A DNA stretch of 64,000 nt from Claveliimonas bilis (GCF_030296775.1 NZ_AP027742.1:2604001-2668000), one strand, 5' to 3'; shown: positions 8,858 to 18,382, numbered from the stretch's first letter. Numbers and translations are program-made. Notes: generated by a model not told the origin, from the sequence alone.

Positions 8858-10087
8858 ATGAAAAAAAATATCATTGTGGGACAATCCGGAGGTCCGACTG
8901 CTGTCATCAACGGAAGCCTGTACGGAGTTGCTTCAGAGGGCGTCAAAAAAACTTCTGACATTGATACAGTATACGGTATGATCAACGGAATTGAAGGATT
9001 TCTCCACGGTAATTATATGGATCTGGGCGCTCTTGACAAAACAAATGAGCTGGAACTGATCCGCACTACTCCCGGAGCTTATCTTGGTTCCTGCCGTTAC
9101 AAGCTGCCGGAAGATCTTCATGATCCGGTTTATCCGGAACTCTTCCGCCGTTTTGAAGAGCTGAATATCGGCTATTTCTTCTATATCGGCGGAAATGATT
9201 CTATGGATACGGTAAGTAAACTGTCACGGTATGCCGGTTTTATGAACAGTGATATCCGCTTTATCGGCGTTCCTAAGACTATTGACAACGACCTGGTAGA
9301 AACAGACCACACTCCCGGATATGGGAGCGCTGCAAAATATGTGGCAACCACTGTCCGTGAAATTGCGATCGACGCTTCTGTATATGATAATAAGAAATCT
9401 GTCACCATCGTAGAAATCATGGGACGACATGCCGGATGGCTGACTGCCGCCAGTATGCTGGCAAGGAAGTTTAAAGGCGACAACCCGGTTCTTATTTATC
9501 TGCCAGAAGTAGCCTTTGATCCCGATGCATTTATTGAAAAAGTCCGCTCTTCTCTTGAGAAAACCCCCAATCTGGTGGTATGTATTTCTGAAGGGATCAA
9601 CGACGGAAAAGGAACCTTTATCTGTGAATATGCAAGTGAAGTGGGCACAGACAACTTCGGTCACAAAATGCTGACCGGTTCCGGCAAATACCTGGAAAAC
9701 CTGGTAAAAGAAAAACTGGGCGTTAAAGTACGTTCTGTAGAATTGAATGTATGCCAGCGCTGCTCCTGCGCTCATCTCTCCCGTGTGGATCTTGACGAGG
9801 CGGTAAACGCCGGCATTTACGCCGTACAGGCTGCACTTGCCGGAGAAAGCGGTAAAATGATCACCTTTATCCGCAACAAGAGCGTTCCCTATGAATTGTC
9901 CTACGGCACAGCAGATGTCAACATTATCTGCAATAAGGAAAAACCGGTTCCCGCACAGTGGATCATCGGCGAGGGCTCTGATATCAGCGAAGAATTTGTG
10001 GACTACGTACGTCCTCTTACTCAGGGACATGTAGAACTTCCCACAAAGAACGGAATCCCGCTCTTTGCTTACAGAAAAGAGAATTAA
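8858..10087 (+). CDS. pfp: 6-phosphofructokinase, diphosphate-dependent type by signature
   Basis: Catalyses phosphorylation of fructose 6-phosphate in glycolysis; 409 aa. The phosphoryl-donor site reads GGNDS (111-115): D114 occupies the position where ATP enzymes have Gly104 (E. coli numbering). The catalytic segment reads PKTIDND (139-145), with K140 where ATP enzymes have Gly124. Both replacements are the known markers of PPi-dependent PFK, so reversible PPi-linked activity is likely. N113 replaces the Asp usual in GGDDS. The site GGAGGT precedes the ATG and a strong terminator follows. Confidence 0.88.
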   Translation: MKKNIIVGQSGGPTAVINGSLYGVASEGVKKTSDIDTVYGMINGIEGFLHGNYMDLGALDKTNELELIRTTPGAYLGSCRYKLPEDLHDPVYPELFRRFEELNIGYFFYIGGNDSMDTVSKLSRYAGFMNSDIRFIGVPKTIDNDLVETDHTPGYGSAAKYVATTVREIAIDASVYDNKKSVTIVEIMGRHAGWLTAASMLARKFKGDNPVLIYLPEVAFDPDAFIEKVRSSLEKTPNLVVCISEGINDGKGTFICEYASEVGTDNFGHKMLTGSGKYLENLVKEKLGVKVRSVELNVCQRCSCAHLSRVDLDEAVNAGIYAVQAALAGESGKMITFIRNKSVPYELSYGTADVNIICNKEKPVPAQWIIGEGSDISEEFVDYVRPLTQGHVELPTKNGIPLFAYRKEN

Positions 10088-10094
10088 TGACCAA

Positions 10095-10130
10095 AAGACA
10101 GGAGGCATGATCTGCATGCCTCCTGTTTTC
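10095..10130. terminator. Bidirectional terminator between pfp and phnX
   Basis: CAGGAGGCATG (10099-10109) and CATGCCTCCTG (10115-10125) form a perfect 11-bp stem, with AAAA before and TTTT after. Confidence 0.9.
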
Positions 10131-10164
10131 CTGTTTAGTCGGAACTCGTTGTCCTACGGGTCGT

Positions 10165-10932
10165 CTATACGTACTCTAAGATTCCACGGATATCCCGCAC
10201 AACTGCGTCTGCTCCGGCCTCTTTATATTTCTGCTCCGCCGCCGCAAGTCTTACTTCCTTTTCTTCTTCCGGAAGGGCCTCGAATTCTTCCTTGGAAAGT
10301 CCTACAAGAGAACTTCCCTCCAAAATTCCGACCGTAAATACACCGGCATTTTTTCCTTCCCTGATATCAGAAATGGTATCGCCTGCCTTAATGACCTTAT
10401 CTACAGAAGTCACTTTTAATGTTTCCATATTTTTAAAGATCATATAAGGATAGGGGCGCCCCATATTTCCGGTGGAGTCCGGGCTGTACCAGCAGTCCGG
10501 CTCATATCCCAGTTCCGCCGCCTTTGGCACAACGACTCCCATCATCACATCTGTATATCCTGTTGTAGATCCGATCTTAATTCCCTTTTCTCTGAGAGCT
10601 TTCACCGTCTCAAGGACATAGGGCTTTGGATCAGAGTACTGATCCAGTATCTTAAGAAGGGACGGCTCATAACTTTCATACATTTTGTCAGCATCCGCAT
10701 CTTCCGGATCTCTCCCGTATTTCTCTCTCCATGCCGCCTTGATCCTCGGCATCTCCAGCATGGTGCGGATATGATCCCACTTCAGCATACCCATGGGTTC
10801 CCGCACTTCCTCCATTGTCGGCTCTACTCCGGCATTTTTAAATACTTCTGTGAAAACCTGCACCGGTGCAAAGCATCCGTAATCTACTGTTGTGCCTGCC
10901 CAGTCGAAAATCACTGCTTCTATTTTACTCAT
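10165..10932 (-). CDS. phnX: Phosphonoacetaldehyde hydrolase
   Basis: HAD-superfamily phosphonatase, 255 aa, that splits phosphonoacetaldehyde into acetaldehyde and phosphate, the second step of 2-aminoethylphosphonate use. The nucleophile is D10 in VIFDWAGTT, characteristic of PhnX. K51 in GMLKWDH matches the Schiff-base lysine, and KAGDTISDI is the distal HAD motif. The enzyme looks intact, but its partner transaminase directly upstream is only a fragment, so its substrate must come from elsewhere or the gene is now stranded. Confidence 0.93.
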   Translation of the reverse strand: MSKIEAVIFDWAGTTVDYGCFAPVQVFTEVFKNAGVEPTMEEVREPMGMLKWDHIRTMLEMPRIKAAWREKYGRDPEDADADKMYESYEPSLLKILDQYSDPKPYVLETVKALREKGIKIGSTTGYTDVMMGVVVPKAAELGYEPDCWYSPDSTGNMGRPYPYMIFKNMETLKVTSVDKVIKAGDTISDIREGKNAGVFTVGILEGSSLVGLSKEEFEALPEEEKEVRLAAAEQKYKEAGADAVVRDIRGILEYV

Positions 10933-10964
10933 AATATCTGTATCCTTCTTTCGCTTTTGGCTTC

Positions 10965-11181
10965 CTAGCTTACTTTTTTCTCTTCCATCTGTGCGAAAAA
11001 TTCTGCAAAAATATCACATAATTTTTCGATATCATCCCGGTAAATCTCCCCGATATTTCCGATGCGGAAGGTATCAGCGTCTGTTACCTTTCCCGGATAG
11101 ATAGCGTATCCTCTGTCTTTGATAAATTCATACATTTCCTGGAAAGAGAAGTTGTGATGTTCCGGATAGAAATTTGTTGAA
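10965..11181 (-). pseudogene. phnW: C-terminal remnant of 2-aminoethylphosphonate--pyruvate transaminase
   Basis: About 70 residues that read as the C-terminus of PhnW, from [11 protein letters not shown] through [21 protein letters not shown] to the stop. A full PhnW is about 365 residues, so the PLP-binding lysine and most of the enzyme are missing. Upstream of about 11181 the sequence is instead the permease gene in another frame. This is a clean loss of about 300 codons rather than scattered mutations, which suggests a recent deletion joining phnW to the permease. Confidence 0.85.
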
Positions 11182-12702
11182 ATACTGTAATTCTTTGATC
11201 TTTGTCGTAATAACCATGGTCCTTGTCCCTGCAAGGAAGATCAGCGCACTGATCGTCACCATAGCATTTACGAAGTAATAACTGAATACCTCCAGCAGTG
11301 TGGACACTGCATTTGGCGTCACCACCCGGATGATGGTCTTTGTCCAGTTATCCCCCATCAGCATTGCTGTTGTTTCCCAGGATGCGTTCATCTTGGAGAG
11401 GGAATTTTTCATCATAAGATATGGCGTGGAAAAGAAGTGTACCATATTACAGATGATGAGGATTGCAAATGTATTTTGAAGGGAGGTACCGGAAAAGCAG
11501 AATAAATATGCAAGACCGATCACCATACCCGGAATTGTATTTGTTACAAGAGCAATACTGTCAATCGTACCTTTCAGCTTCTGGCTTACGCTGCTTCTTG
11601 CCGTCACAAGAGCCGCACCATATGCCATCAGTGTTCCAACAAGAGCTGTCACAATGGCTACCATTAATGAATTGGTATAAACACCATAGAGCGAGCTGTC
11701 CTCAAATACTGTCTGAAAATGTTCCAGCGTAAAAGATGTGCGGTAAGGCCACTCTTCTGTAAAAGGTACAACAAAGATTACCGCAAAGATGGACAGGATC
11801 CCTATCATAATAACCGCGCTTGCCACTGCGCATGTGATGTCTCTCTTTTTGCTTTTTTTCAGCTCAATCGGAGAAATCTTATTGTAACGTACATTATATT
11901 TTTCCAAAATGTTTAATACCGTAATGCTGACAATAGATGGAATCAGCATAATGATCGCTACAACAGCGCCGTTTCCGAAATCCGGAACGCTTCCCAGCAT
12001 TTCCTCATAGAGAACGCTTGCAACAACCTCAAATTGTCCTCCGATAGATGCCGGAATACCAAAATCTGTGAAACACAGGAAAAAGGTCTGTATAAAAGAG
12101 GCTGCCAGAGTTCCCAAAAGGGGACGGAGTATTGTGATCTTAAACGTCTGGAATGGAGAATCCCCCATCAACCGGGACACGATCATAAAACGTTTGTCAA
12201 TGTATCCCATGGTATTGTTGATCAACATAAAAGAAATCGGAAGCGTATAGATCACATATCCCAATAAAAGACCGTTAAATCCATAGATGTCAAAGAGCTG
12301 ACGTCCAAATAACCTTGTTAAAAGTCCCTGCTTTCCAAAGGAATAGATAATTGCAAATCCATAAGTAATGGTAGGGAGCAGCATAGGAAGCACAGCTGCC
12401 TTTGCAATAAGGTCTTTATAACGTCTGCCAAGGTTTGTGTAATGCACTGTATAGGCAAGGACAAAAGCAAGAAGCGTTGTTACCAGCGCGCTGCATCCTG
12501 CCACCAGGAAACTGTTCCCTACCGCCTGCATAAATCCCTTGCTTGTAAGAACTTCCCTGTAATTTTCCAGACCGATTCCCGCTGTATCCTGCGTCAGTGA
12601 CTTTACGATCACCTGTACCATCGGCACTGCCAGGAAAGCCAGGAAGAACACAGCCAATACTGTAAAAATAAGTTTGATCTCTTTATTTTTTCTTCTCTGC
12701 AT
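11128..12702 (-). CDS. 2-aminoethylphosphonate-type ABC transporter permease, 3' end replaced
   Basis: Fused two-domain permease (524 aa as read) of the iron/phosphonate ABC family, with two sets of membrane helices and two EAA-like loops (one in [18 protein letters not shown], one in [18 protein letters not shown]). It would form the pore with the ATPase upstream. After [11 protein letters not shown] the frame enters phnW sequence and ends in about 13 foreign residues, so the expected last segment after that motif is missing. No substrate-binding protein gene is present nearby. It is probably non-functional or impaired. Confidence 0.8.
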   Translation of the reverse strand: MQRRKNKEIKLIFTVLAVFFLAFLAVPMVQVIVKSLTQDTAGIGLENYREVLTSKGFMQAVGNSFLVAGCSALVTTLLAFVLAYTVHYTNLGRRYKDLIAKAAVLPMLLPTITYGFAIIYSFGKQGLLTRLFGRQLFDIYGFNGLLLGYVIYTLPISFMLINNTMGYIDKRFMIVSRLMGDSPFQTFKITILRPLLGTLAASFIQTFFLCFTDFGIPASIGGQFEVVASVLYEEMLGSVPDFGNGAVVAIIMLIPSIVSITVLNILEKYNVRYNKISPIELKKSKKRDITCAVASAVIMIGILSIFAVIFVVPFTEEWPYRTSFTLEHFQTVFEDSSLYGVYTNSLMVAIVTALVGTLMAYGAALVTARSSVSQKLKGTIDSIALVTNTIPGMVIGLAYLFCFSGTSLQNTFAILIICNMVHFFSTPYLMMKNSLSKMNASWETTAMLMGDNWTKTIIRVVTPNAVSTLLEVFSYYFVNAMVTISALIFLAGTRTMVITTKIKELQYFNKFLSGTSQLLFPGNV

Positions 12703-12717
12703 GACTGATTCCTCTTT

Positions 12718-13488
12718 CTATGACACCTGCACAGCAGCCTGAGGCTGTGATGCAAAAAGGGTGAAAATATTATTCTTTTTGATCTCCAGCTGATGCAGGA
12801 TAAATTTCTGTACAAAATTATTTTCCGGAGTTTTAATAATCTCCTCTGGTTTTGCAAACTGTGCAATCTTTCCTTCATTAATGATCATAACTCTGTCAGA
12901 GAGTGTCAGCGCTTCTTCCGGATCATGGGTTACGATGATCGTTGTCAGATGGTATTCTTTCGCAATAGCCTTGATCCTATCCTTAATAGACTCCTTGATC
13001 ACTCCGTCAAGAGCGCTTAAAGGCTCATCCAGCAAAAGGATCTTCGGTTTCATTACCATTGTCCTGGCAAGAGCAACTCTCTGCTTCTGTCCGCCGGACA
13101 ACTGCCCGATCCTCTTATTCAGATGTTCTTCCAGTCCGAGAAGTTTGATCAGATCCTGTACTTCCTCTTCTGTAGAAATAGAAGGGTTATTGCGAAGGCC
13201 GTATGTAATGTTCTGATATACATTCAAATTTGGAAAAAGAGCATAGTCCTGAAAAACAATATTAAATCCTCTTTTTTCCATTGGAACATTTGTCAGATCT
13301 TCATCGTTGTAAATAATTTTTCCGCCGTCTGAATCTACAATTCCAAGAATCAGATTTAAAAGCGTTGTCTTTCCGCATCCGGAAGGTCCCAGTATGGAAA
13401 CGATCTCACCATCTTCAATATTAATGCTGATATCTTCTAAAACCGGTACGCCATCATAGCTTTTTTTCACATTCTTAAGTTCAAGCAT
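12718..13488 (-). CDS. 2-aminoethylphosphonate-type ABC transporter ATP-binding protein
   Basis: ATPase subunit, 256 aa, of the putative phosphonate importer. Walker A GPSGCGKT, Q-loop VFQDYALFPN, signature QLSGGQKQRVALART and Walker B ILLLDEPLSALD are all intact. The start MLELKNV is preceded by AAGGAGT; an upstream in-frame start would overlap that site. It lies 15 bases before the permease, so the two are co-transcribed. 2-AEP specificity comes from the phnW/phnX neighbourhood, not from the ATPase itself. Confidence 0.85.
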   Translation of the reverse strand: MLELKNVKKSYDGVPVLEDISINIEDGEIVSILGPSGCGKTTLLNLILGIVDSDGGKIIYNDEDLTNVPMEKRGFNIVFQDYALFPNLNVYQNITYGLRNNPSISTEEEVQDLIKLLGLEEHLNKRIGQLSGGQKQRVALARTMVMKPKILLLDEPLSALDGVIKESIKDRIKAIAKEYHLTTIIVTHDPEEALTLSDRVMIINEGKIAQFAKPEEIIKTPENNFVQKFILHQLEIKKNNIFTLFASQPQAAVQVS

Positions 13489-13736
13489 AAATACAACTCC
13501 TTTTTTCTTTTTTCCCAAACAATAAACTTTTTCTCCTTTGGCAGATTGGTCTTTACCGCTCCAGCCATGGCAAATTATAGCAATGGCACCCGGATCCAGC
13601 TATCAAATTTCTTTTAAACTCATGTAAAGGAAATGTAAACTTTACATAGTTTTTACTTTATTTACTTTGTAGAAATTCTACGGGTACAGACATGCAGATC
13701 AGCGCATATCCTGCGAAGTACTTCTAACCCTTAAAA

Positions 13737-13800
13737 GCGCGAGCGCACATCCCGCGGAGCGTTTTATTTAGTAGGAAAAATTTTCTATTAAATAAAAAAA
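13737..13800. repeat. CCGCGGGATG/AATAAAA hairpin repeat, copy 1
   Basis: Shares CATCCCGCGG, CGTTTTATT and TATTAAATAAAAAA with the copy at 29211-29276. An inner near-palindrome TTTTATTTAgTAG...TATTAAATAAAA forms a hairpin. Both copies sit immediately after the T-tract of a minus-strand terminator. Confidence 0.75.
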
Positions 13801-13843
13801 CAGAACCTCTCCCGCCTGTTTATTTTTGCGTGAGATGTTCTGC
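13794..13843 (-). terminator. Terminator of the RpiR-family gene
   Basis: CAGAACCTCTCCCGC (13801-13815) pairs with GCGTGAGATGTTCTG (13829-13843) at 13 of 15 positions. On the minus strand TTTTTTT follows. Confidence 0.8.
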
Positions 13844-13975
13844 CTTTCCACTTTATACTGTATTTCTACCAAAAATAAATATGTATTTTTTCTACAATTT
13901 TCCTTGCTTTTTCTTGCTTCTCTTCTTTGTTTTGCTCTTTCCTGTCTGTTCTCTTGCCGGCAAAGTTCTCTTTTG

Positions 13976-14878
13976 TTAAATCTTCGTAAAAGCTTCCATT
14001 TCCTCTTTACTGGTATAGGCCCTTTCCATGACGATATCGCTTGTCTTTCTAAGCTTTCCGGAAAGGTGAGCATAATCTCTGTTCAGTACACCTGCATAGA
14101 TCATATCTACCAGAGCAAGCTGAGAAATTCTGGAAAAAATGGTATCGCCGTACAGGAACTGCCGATGGCTTGCACATAAAAGGATATCTGCATATTCAGC
14201 GATCAGTGCATTTTCAAAATTTGTAAGGACAAGCGTCTTTGCACCTGCCTTTTTTGCCAGGCGCATCATTTCTACTGTATTCTTGGAATATCCGGAATAG
14301 GAAATGCCTATGGCAAGATCCTTTGGTGTCATATTCACTGCACTGACATGCTGCAGATAATAGTCACTGTACTGCCTGCAGTTCAGTCCCAGATAAGTCA
14401 GCTTCGTCAGGAGGTCATTGGCAGTGCATACTGAATTTTCCACACTGTAGATCACAATGTTCTCCGCCTTCAATATTGCTTCTACGGCCCTCTTATATTC
14501 TCTGGTCTGTATGCTCTTTAACGTTTCCTCCAGCATCTGTATGGAAGTGGTAATAATCTTACCCGGAATTTCCTCCAATTTGTCCTGGCTGGTAAGCTTA
14601 AATCCGTAAAGTTCAATATTTCCATTCTCTTCCCGGTGTTCGCTTAAAAGCTCCTCTTCTATCATAGCATATTTAAAATCTTTAAACCCCTTATATCCCA
14701 AAGCCTTTACAAAACGGACAATCGTAGGCTGGCTTACCTTGGCATCCCTGGAGAGTTCTTCCATCAGCAAGTCTCCCGGTCTTCCCCGATAAGCCAGGAG
14801 ATAATCAGCCACTTTTTTCTCCGAAGGGCGAAGTGCGGTATATGCTGTTTGTATTTTTCTCCTGATCTCATTTCCCAT
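13976..14878 (-). CDS. MurR/RpiR-family transcriptional regulator
   Basis: Sugar-phosphate responsive regulator, 300 aa. The N-terminal HTH_6 domain (about 1-77) includes KKVADYLLAY, DAKVSQPTIVRFVKALG and GFKDFKY. The C-terminal SIS domain (about 120-260) includes VIYSVENSVCTANDL and AIGISYSGYSKNT, which would bind a phosphosugar. I use the ATG of MGNEI with GGAAAGAGAG upstream; a TTG start 24 bases earlier is possible. It follows the HD gene by 17 bases. The target could be the phosphonate locus downstream, but no operator was identified. Confidence 0.88.
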   Translation of the reverse strand: MGNEIRRKIQTAYTALRPSEKKVADYLLAYRGRPGDLLMEELSRDAKVSQPTIVRFVKALGYKGFKDFKYAMIEEELLSEHREENGNIELYGFKLTSQDKLEEIPGKIITTSIQMLEETLKSIQTREYKRAVEAILKAENIVIYSVENSVCTANDLLTKLTYLGLNCRQYSDYYLQHVSAVNMTPKDLAIGISYSGYSKNTVEMMRLAKKAGAKTLVLTNFENALIAEYADILLCASHRQFLYGDTIFSRISQLALVDMIYAGVLNRDYAHLSGKLRKTSDIVMERAYTSKEEMEAFTKI

Positions 14879-14895
14879 TTTTTGTTCTCTCTTTC

Positions 14896-15558
14896 CTAAC
14901 AAAGCTTGCTTCCATTGGCAACCAGCTTAAATTTGCATCCCAAATGTTCCGCCGCTCTTTGACACATCATCATACGTTTCAGAAAAATTTCAAAGTAATC
15001 CATTACAGTGCAGATGGTATCGTCCAACTCCAGATCCATACGTATGATTCTCTTTTCTCTGTCAATCTCTACCTTGGAGGACAGAGCCGCATAATTTACC
15101 CTGTCATGGGTATCAAAATTGGAGGGTACAGAATTTTGCACCCGGTTTCTCCTCACATCTGTCTTATCCGCAAGAATAAGAGCCGCCGACACTTCGTCTA
15201 CCGCTGCTCCTGTCCCCTCGTCATGATGACCGATTGCTGACGCTATTGTAAGAACATCTTTAAGGGGCATCTGCCGTTCTTTTAAAATCTGATAAGCCAG
15301 AACCGCCCCGCTGTGGGGATGGTCGTGCCGGTTGATCGTGTTCCCGATATCGTGCATGTAGCCGGCAATTTTAGCCAGCTCGATCTTATGTTTTCCGCAT
15401 CCTAAATCCTTCAGGATCTTTCCTGCCATTTCAGCTGTTCTGGCTGCATGCTTTCTGGAATGTTCCGTATATCCCAGCTCACTTAAAATTTTATTTCCTT
15501 TTTCGATCAGAAGATTAATTTCTTCATCACTGCGTATCTGTTTATAACTCACTGCCAA
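14896..15558 (-). CDS. HD-domain phosphohydrolase
   Basis: Cytoplasmic metal-dependent phosphohydrolase, 220 aa. HD motif residues are seen in HSRKHAART, GYMHDIGNT, HDHPHSGAV, AIGHHDEG and ALILADKTDV. I choose a TTG start (MAVSYKQ) because AAAGGAG lies 10 bases before it and it clears the upstream PhoH stop by 31 bases; the longest reading would overlap that gene. Substrate unknown. The downstream half (about 150-220) is less conserved. Confidence 0.82.
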   Translation of the reverse strand: MAVSYKQIRSDEEINLLIEKGNKILSELGYTEHSRKHAARTAEMAGKILKDLGCGKHKIELAKIAGYMHDIGNTINRHDHPHSGAVLAYQILKERQMPLKDVLTIASAIGHHDEGTGAAVDEVSAALILADKTDVRRNRVQNSVPSNFDTHDRVNYAALSSKVEIDREKRIIRMDLELDDTICTVMDYFEIFLKRMMMCQRAAEHLGCKFKLVANGSKLC

Positions 15559-15589
15559 ATTATATTTCTCCTTTATATATAATGTAGAT

Positions 15590-16963
15590 TTACAGACGGC
15601 GCACGGCGTCCATGGCAAGAACCGACCTTTCGCACTCCTCTGCCGTCATGGTGATCTGCCAGCAGAGAGGACTTCCCTTCATATGTTCCGACGCATAACT
15701 TAATCCATTTGTCCTCTCGTCAAGAAACGGCCTGTCTATCTGATCCGGATCGCCCAGCAGGATGATCTTTGTATCCTTCCCTGCACGGGTAATGATCCCT
15801 TTTATCTGTCCGGGTGTCATATTTTGAGCCTCATCAATGATCATATAGGTTTTTACAATAGACCTTCCCCGGATATAATTCAGAGCTTCTGTCTGTATCA
15901 GTCCCCGGGAAAAGATTTCCTCAATCTTCCCCTGCAATTCCTTTTCATCTCTGTATCTTTCTTCCTCACTGGAATCAATAAGCTGCTCCAGATTATCAAT
16001 CACAGGACGCATAAGCGGTGAGATCTTCTCCTGTTCATCTCCGGGAAGAAAACCGATATCCGAGTCGAACTGTGCATTGGGCCGACATACCAGTATCCTC
16101 CTGTATTCGCCGGTAGGATTGTTCAGCACCTTTTCCAGACCCACAGCAAGAGAATAGAATGTTTTGCTTGTTCCTGCCATTCCTTTGACAATAACAAGAG
16201 GGGCGTTCTTGGCAGGCTGCATCAGAGCTTCCTGCAGAAAATACTGTCCGGCGTTTCTTGGATGTATCCCATAAGGGGCTGACTTTTTATATTCCAGCTT
16301 TCGTATGCGTTCCCCTTCCACACGTCCCAGATGGGTCTTTCCGGAAGACTGATCTGCTCTCAAGATCACAAACTGATTTTCCGTAAGCTGCACTTCTGTT
16401 CTCTTTCCCGACTCATCCACCTGGTAAACTTCTTCGCAGGGGATCCCTTTTTTCTTAAATTCTTTAAAAATTTCCTCCGGAACATAAACTTCCGTTCTCC
16501 CCTTATACTGCTTTTCATGATCAAAAACCTGTTCTGTAGTGAAATCCTCCGCACAGATTCCAAGGATCTGGGCTTTTATTCGAAGAAGGATATCTTTGGT
16601 GACAAGGATCACCTGCTCGCTTCTATCCCTGGAAAGTCCGAGACATACTTTCAGGATGCGATTATCCGGCACCTCTGCTGCAAGATCCTCCGGAAGAGAC
16701 ACGTCAACAAAATTTTTTTCTACACGCAAAGTTCCGCCGCCTTCCATTTCCACACCCGAAAGCAGGTTTCCCTTTTGCCGGAACTGTTCCAAGATCCTAA
16801 CCGCCTGTCTGGCGTTGCTTCCCCTGTCTCCTTCAGCCTTTTTCAATCGATCCAGCTCTTCCAGGACTACCATAGGAAGTATAACCTGATTGTCTTCAAA
16901 ACATTCTACCGCGTGCGGCGCCTGAATCAGCACATTCGTATCAAGAACGTAAATTTTTACCAT
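15590..16963 (-). CDS. PIN domain-PhoH ATPase fusion protein (YlaK type)
   Basis: 457 aa. The N-terminal PIN ribonuclease-like domain (about 1-140) has acidic residues in VLDTNVLIQ and LEELDRLKK. The C-terminal PhoH ATPase (about 245-450) has Walker A GMAGTSKT and Walker B MIIDEAQNM, followed by ILLGDPDQID. The Walker A carries Ser where PhoH proteins usually have Gly (GTGKT). Family knowledge suggests an RNA helicase/nuclease role, related to mycobacterial PhoH2. AAAGGAG precedes the ATG. Confidence 0.9.
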   Translation of the reverse strand: MVKIYVLDTNVLIQAPHAVECFEDNQVILPMVVLEELDRLKKAEGDRGSNARQAVRILEQFRQKGNLLSGVEMEGGGTLRVEKNFVDVSLPEDLAAEVPDNRILKVCLGLSRDRSEQVILVTKDILLRIKAQILGICAEDFTTEQVFDHEKQYKGRTEVYVPEEIFKEFKKKGIPCEEVYQVDESGKRTEVQLTENQFVILRADQSSGKTHLGRVEGERIRKLEYKKSAPYGIHPRNAGQYFLQEALMQPAKNAPLVIVKGMAGTSKTFYSLAVGLEKVLNNPTGEYRRILVCRPNAQFDSDIGFLPGDEQEKISPLMRPVIDNLEQLIDSSEEERYRDEKELQGKIEEIFSRGLIQTEALNYIRGRSIVKTYMIIDEAQNMTPGQIKGIITRAGKDTKIILLGDPDQIDRPFLDERTNGLSYASEHMKGSPLCWQITMTAEECERSVLAMDAVRRL

Positions 16964-17003
16964 ATAACAGAATGCTCCTTTCCGGTTCTATTGGTTTGTC
17001 CCC

Positions 17004-17031
17004 AGTATACCGTCCTTTCTTTTTTATCCAA
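17004..17031 (-). promoter_or_regulatory. Promoter of the PIN-PhoH gene
   Basis: On the minus strand, TTGGAT (17031-17026), 16 bases, TATACT (17009-17004). Confidence 0.5.
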
Positions 17032-17210
17032 TGAAGCGCAGGTAAAATCTACGTAAATTTTTTTCGTTCATAATTTGTTCATTTATCTTTCAAAAAACCT
17101 TCATTTCTTGCACACTATTTCTTCACAGCTATGCCGTATACTAAAACCATCAAATGAAGAACAAGACGTTACGTAGTAAAATACTTTTTGAATAAACTTT
17201 TTCATAATAC

Positions 17211-17243
17211 ATGCCGGGGACTGGTAAAACAGTCACCCGGCAT
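17211..17243. terminator. GC-rich hairpin after the dehydrogenase gene
   Basis: ATGCCGGGGACTG and CAGTCACCCGGCAT pair around GTAAAA with one bulged position. It lies just past the dehydrogenase stop on the minus strand but lacks a clean T-run, so termination is not certain. Confidence 0.5.
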
Positions 17244-17262
17244 CCTCCCTTTTATGGAGCTT

Positions 17263-18303
17263 TTACGGCTTTAACGCCACTTTCATTACTCCATCTTCCT
17301 TCTTTTCAAATATCTGATACATTCTCATGGCATCCTCAAGGCCGGCTCTATGAGTGATCAGACATTCTCCTTTTAATCTTCCTTTTCTTATCAGCTCCAA
17401 AATCTCTTCACAATTGCAGGCATCCACTCCTCCGGTCTTAAAGGTAAGATTTTTTCCATACATTTCCGGAAGAGGAAGAATCTGCTCCTCCTCATACATG
17501 GCTTCGATCACCACGATTCCTCCCGGCCTTGCCGCCTGCCACGCCGCCTGGAAACTTTCCGGGGTTCCTGCTGCTTCAATGACAACATCCGCCCCTCTTC
17601 CTTCCGTCAGCTTTTTCATCTCTTCTTCCAAAGATACCTCTTTCGGATTATAAAATTTTCCGGCAAGCCTTTGCCTCTTAGCAAAATCCAGCCTTTCCCC
17701 TTCAATATCCGCCGCTGCGATGATTGCAGGTTCATAGAGGGCTGCGCACATCATGGTACAAAGCCCTGCCGGCCCGGCTCCGATCACTAACACGGTATCT
17801 CCCTTTTGAATTTCTCCGATCTTAGCCGCCCAATAACCAGTTGATAAAAGGTCTCCTGTAAACAGAGCCTGCTCATCTGTTACTTCATCCGGGATAGGAG
17901 TCAACGCCTGATCGGCAAAAGGAATACGCACATATTCCGCCTGTCCTCCGTCGATCCTGCAGCCAAGAGCCCATCCTCCGTTTTCATCCTGGCAGTTGTT
18001 CACGGAACCTCTTTTACAGAAAAAACACTCTCCACAGAAAGTCTCCACATTGACAGCCACCCTCTGTCCCACACGGACATTTTTTACCTTTGTGCCTGTC
18101 TTTTCTACAATCCCGATAAATTCATGTCCCAGTATGGTTCCCGGCACTGCTCTTGGGACTGCTCCGTTTCTAATGTGAAGATCACTGGTGCAAATACTTG
18201 TCAGCGTCACTTTAACAAGTGCATCACTTTCTTCCTGAAGCTTCGGTACCGGACGCTCCTCCATACCGATTTTTCCATTTTCCTGATAGACTACTGCTTT
18301 CAT
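17263..18303 (-). CDS. Zinc-dependent medium-chain alcohol dehydrogenase
   Basis: NAD(P)-dependent dehydrogenase, 346 aa. The catalytic zinc region has CTSDLH and GHEFIG; the structural zinc loop reads CGECFFCKRGSVNNC; the Rossmann motif is VLVIGAGPAGLC. Start MKAVVYQ is preceded by GGAGGGGG; an ATG 30 bases earlier lacks a site. It belongs to the threonine/sorbitol/isopropanol dehydrogenase-like group; the substrate is not determinable. It seems to be transcribed alone. Confidence 0.9.
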   Translation of the reverse strand: MKAVVYQENGKIGMEERPVPKLQEESDALVKVTLTSICTSDLHIRNGAVPRAVPGTILGHEFIGIVEKTGTKVKNVRVGQRVAVNVETFCGECFFCKRGSVNNCQDENGGWALGCRIDGGQAEYVRIPFADQALTPIPDEVTDEQALFTGDLLSTGYWAAKIGEIQKGDTVLVIGAGPAGLCTMMCAALYEPAIIAAADIEGERLDFAKRQRLAGKFYNPKEVSLEEEMKKLTEGRGADVVIEAAGTPESFQAAWQAARPGGIVVIEAMYEEEQILPLPEMYGKNLTFKTGGVDACNCEEILELIRKGRLKGECLITHRAGLEDAMRMYQIFEKKEDGVMKVALKP

Positions 18304-18382
18304 ACTGTATTCCCCCTCCGCGCCAATGCGCACTTATCCAAAAAGCTTGTCTGACAAACTTCACACAACGTTTTCTGTAAGA

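Larger units (their letters stand above)
13489..13975. other. Non-coding stretch upstream of the phosphonate transporter
   Basis: No supportable gene. It holds the terminator of the RpiR gene and one copy of the CCGCGGGATG/AATAAAA repeat, then an AT-rich stretch (13600-13680) that probably carries the transporter promoter. A periplasmic-type binding protein gene would be expected here in a complete 2-AEP import locus and is absent. Confidence 0.6.
16964..17262. other. Intergenic region between PIN-PhoH and the Zn-dehydrogenase
   Basis: No gene seen. It contains the promoter of the PIN-PhoH gene (17004-17031), an AT-rich middle and a GC-rich hairpin at 17211-17243. Confidence 0.6.

Noticed and set aside
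9224-10117. A 297-codon open frame on the minus strand across the phosphofructokinase gene
   Set aside because: It is the mirror of a strongly recognised gene with a good start site and terminator; no family or ribosome site supports it.
17170-17200. ACGTAGTAAA resembling the ACGTAACACTTTT repeat family
   Set aside because: Only about ten bases match and the TIR-like end is missing; probably chance in an AT-rich region.
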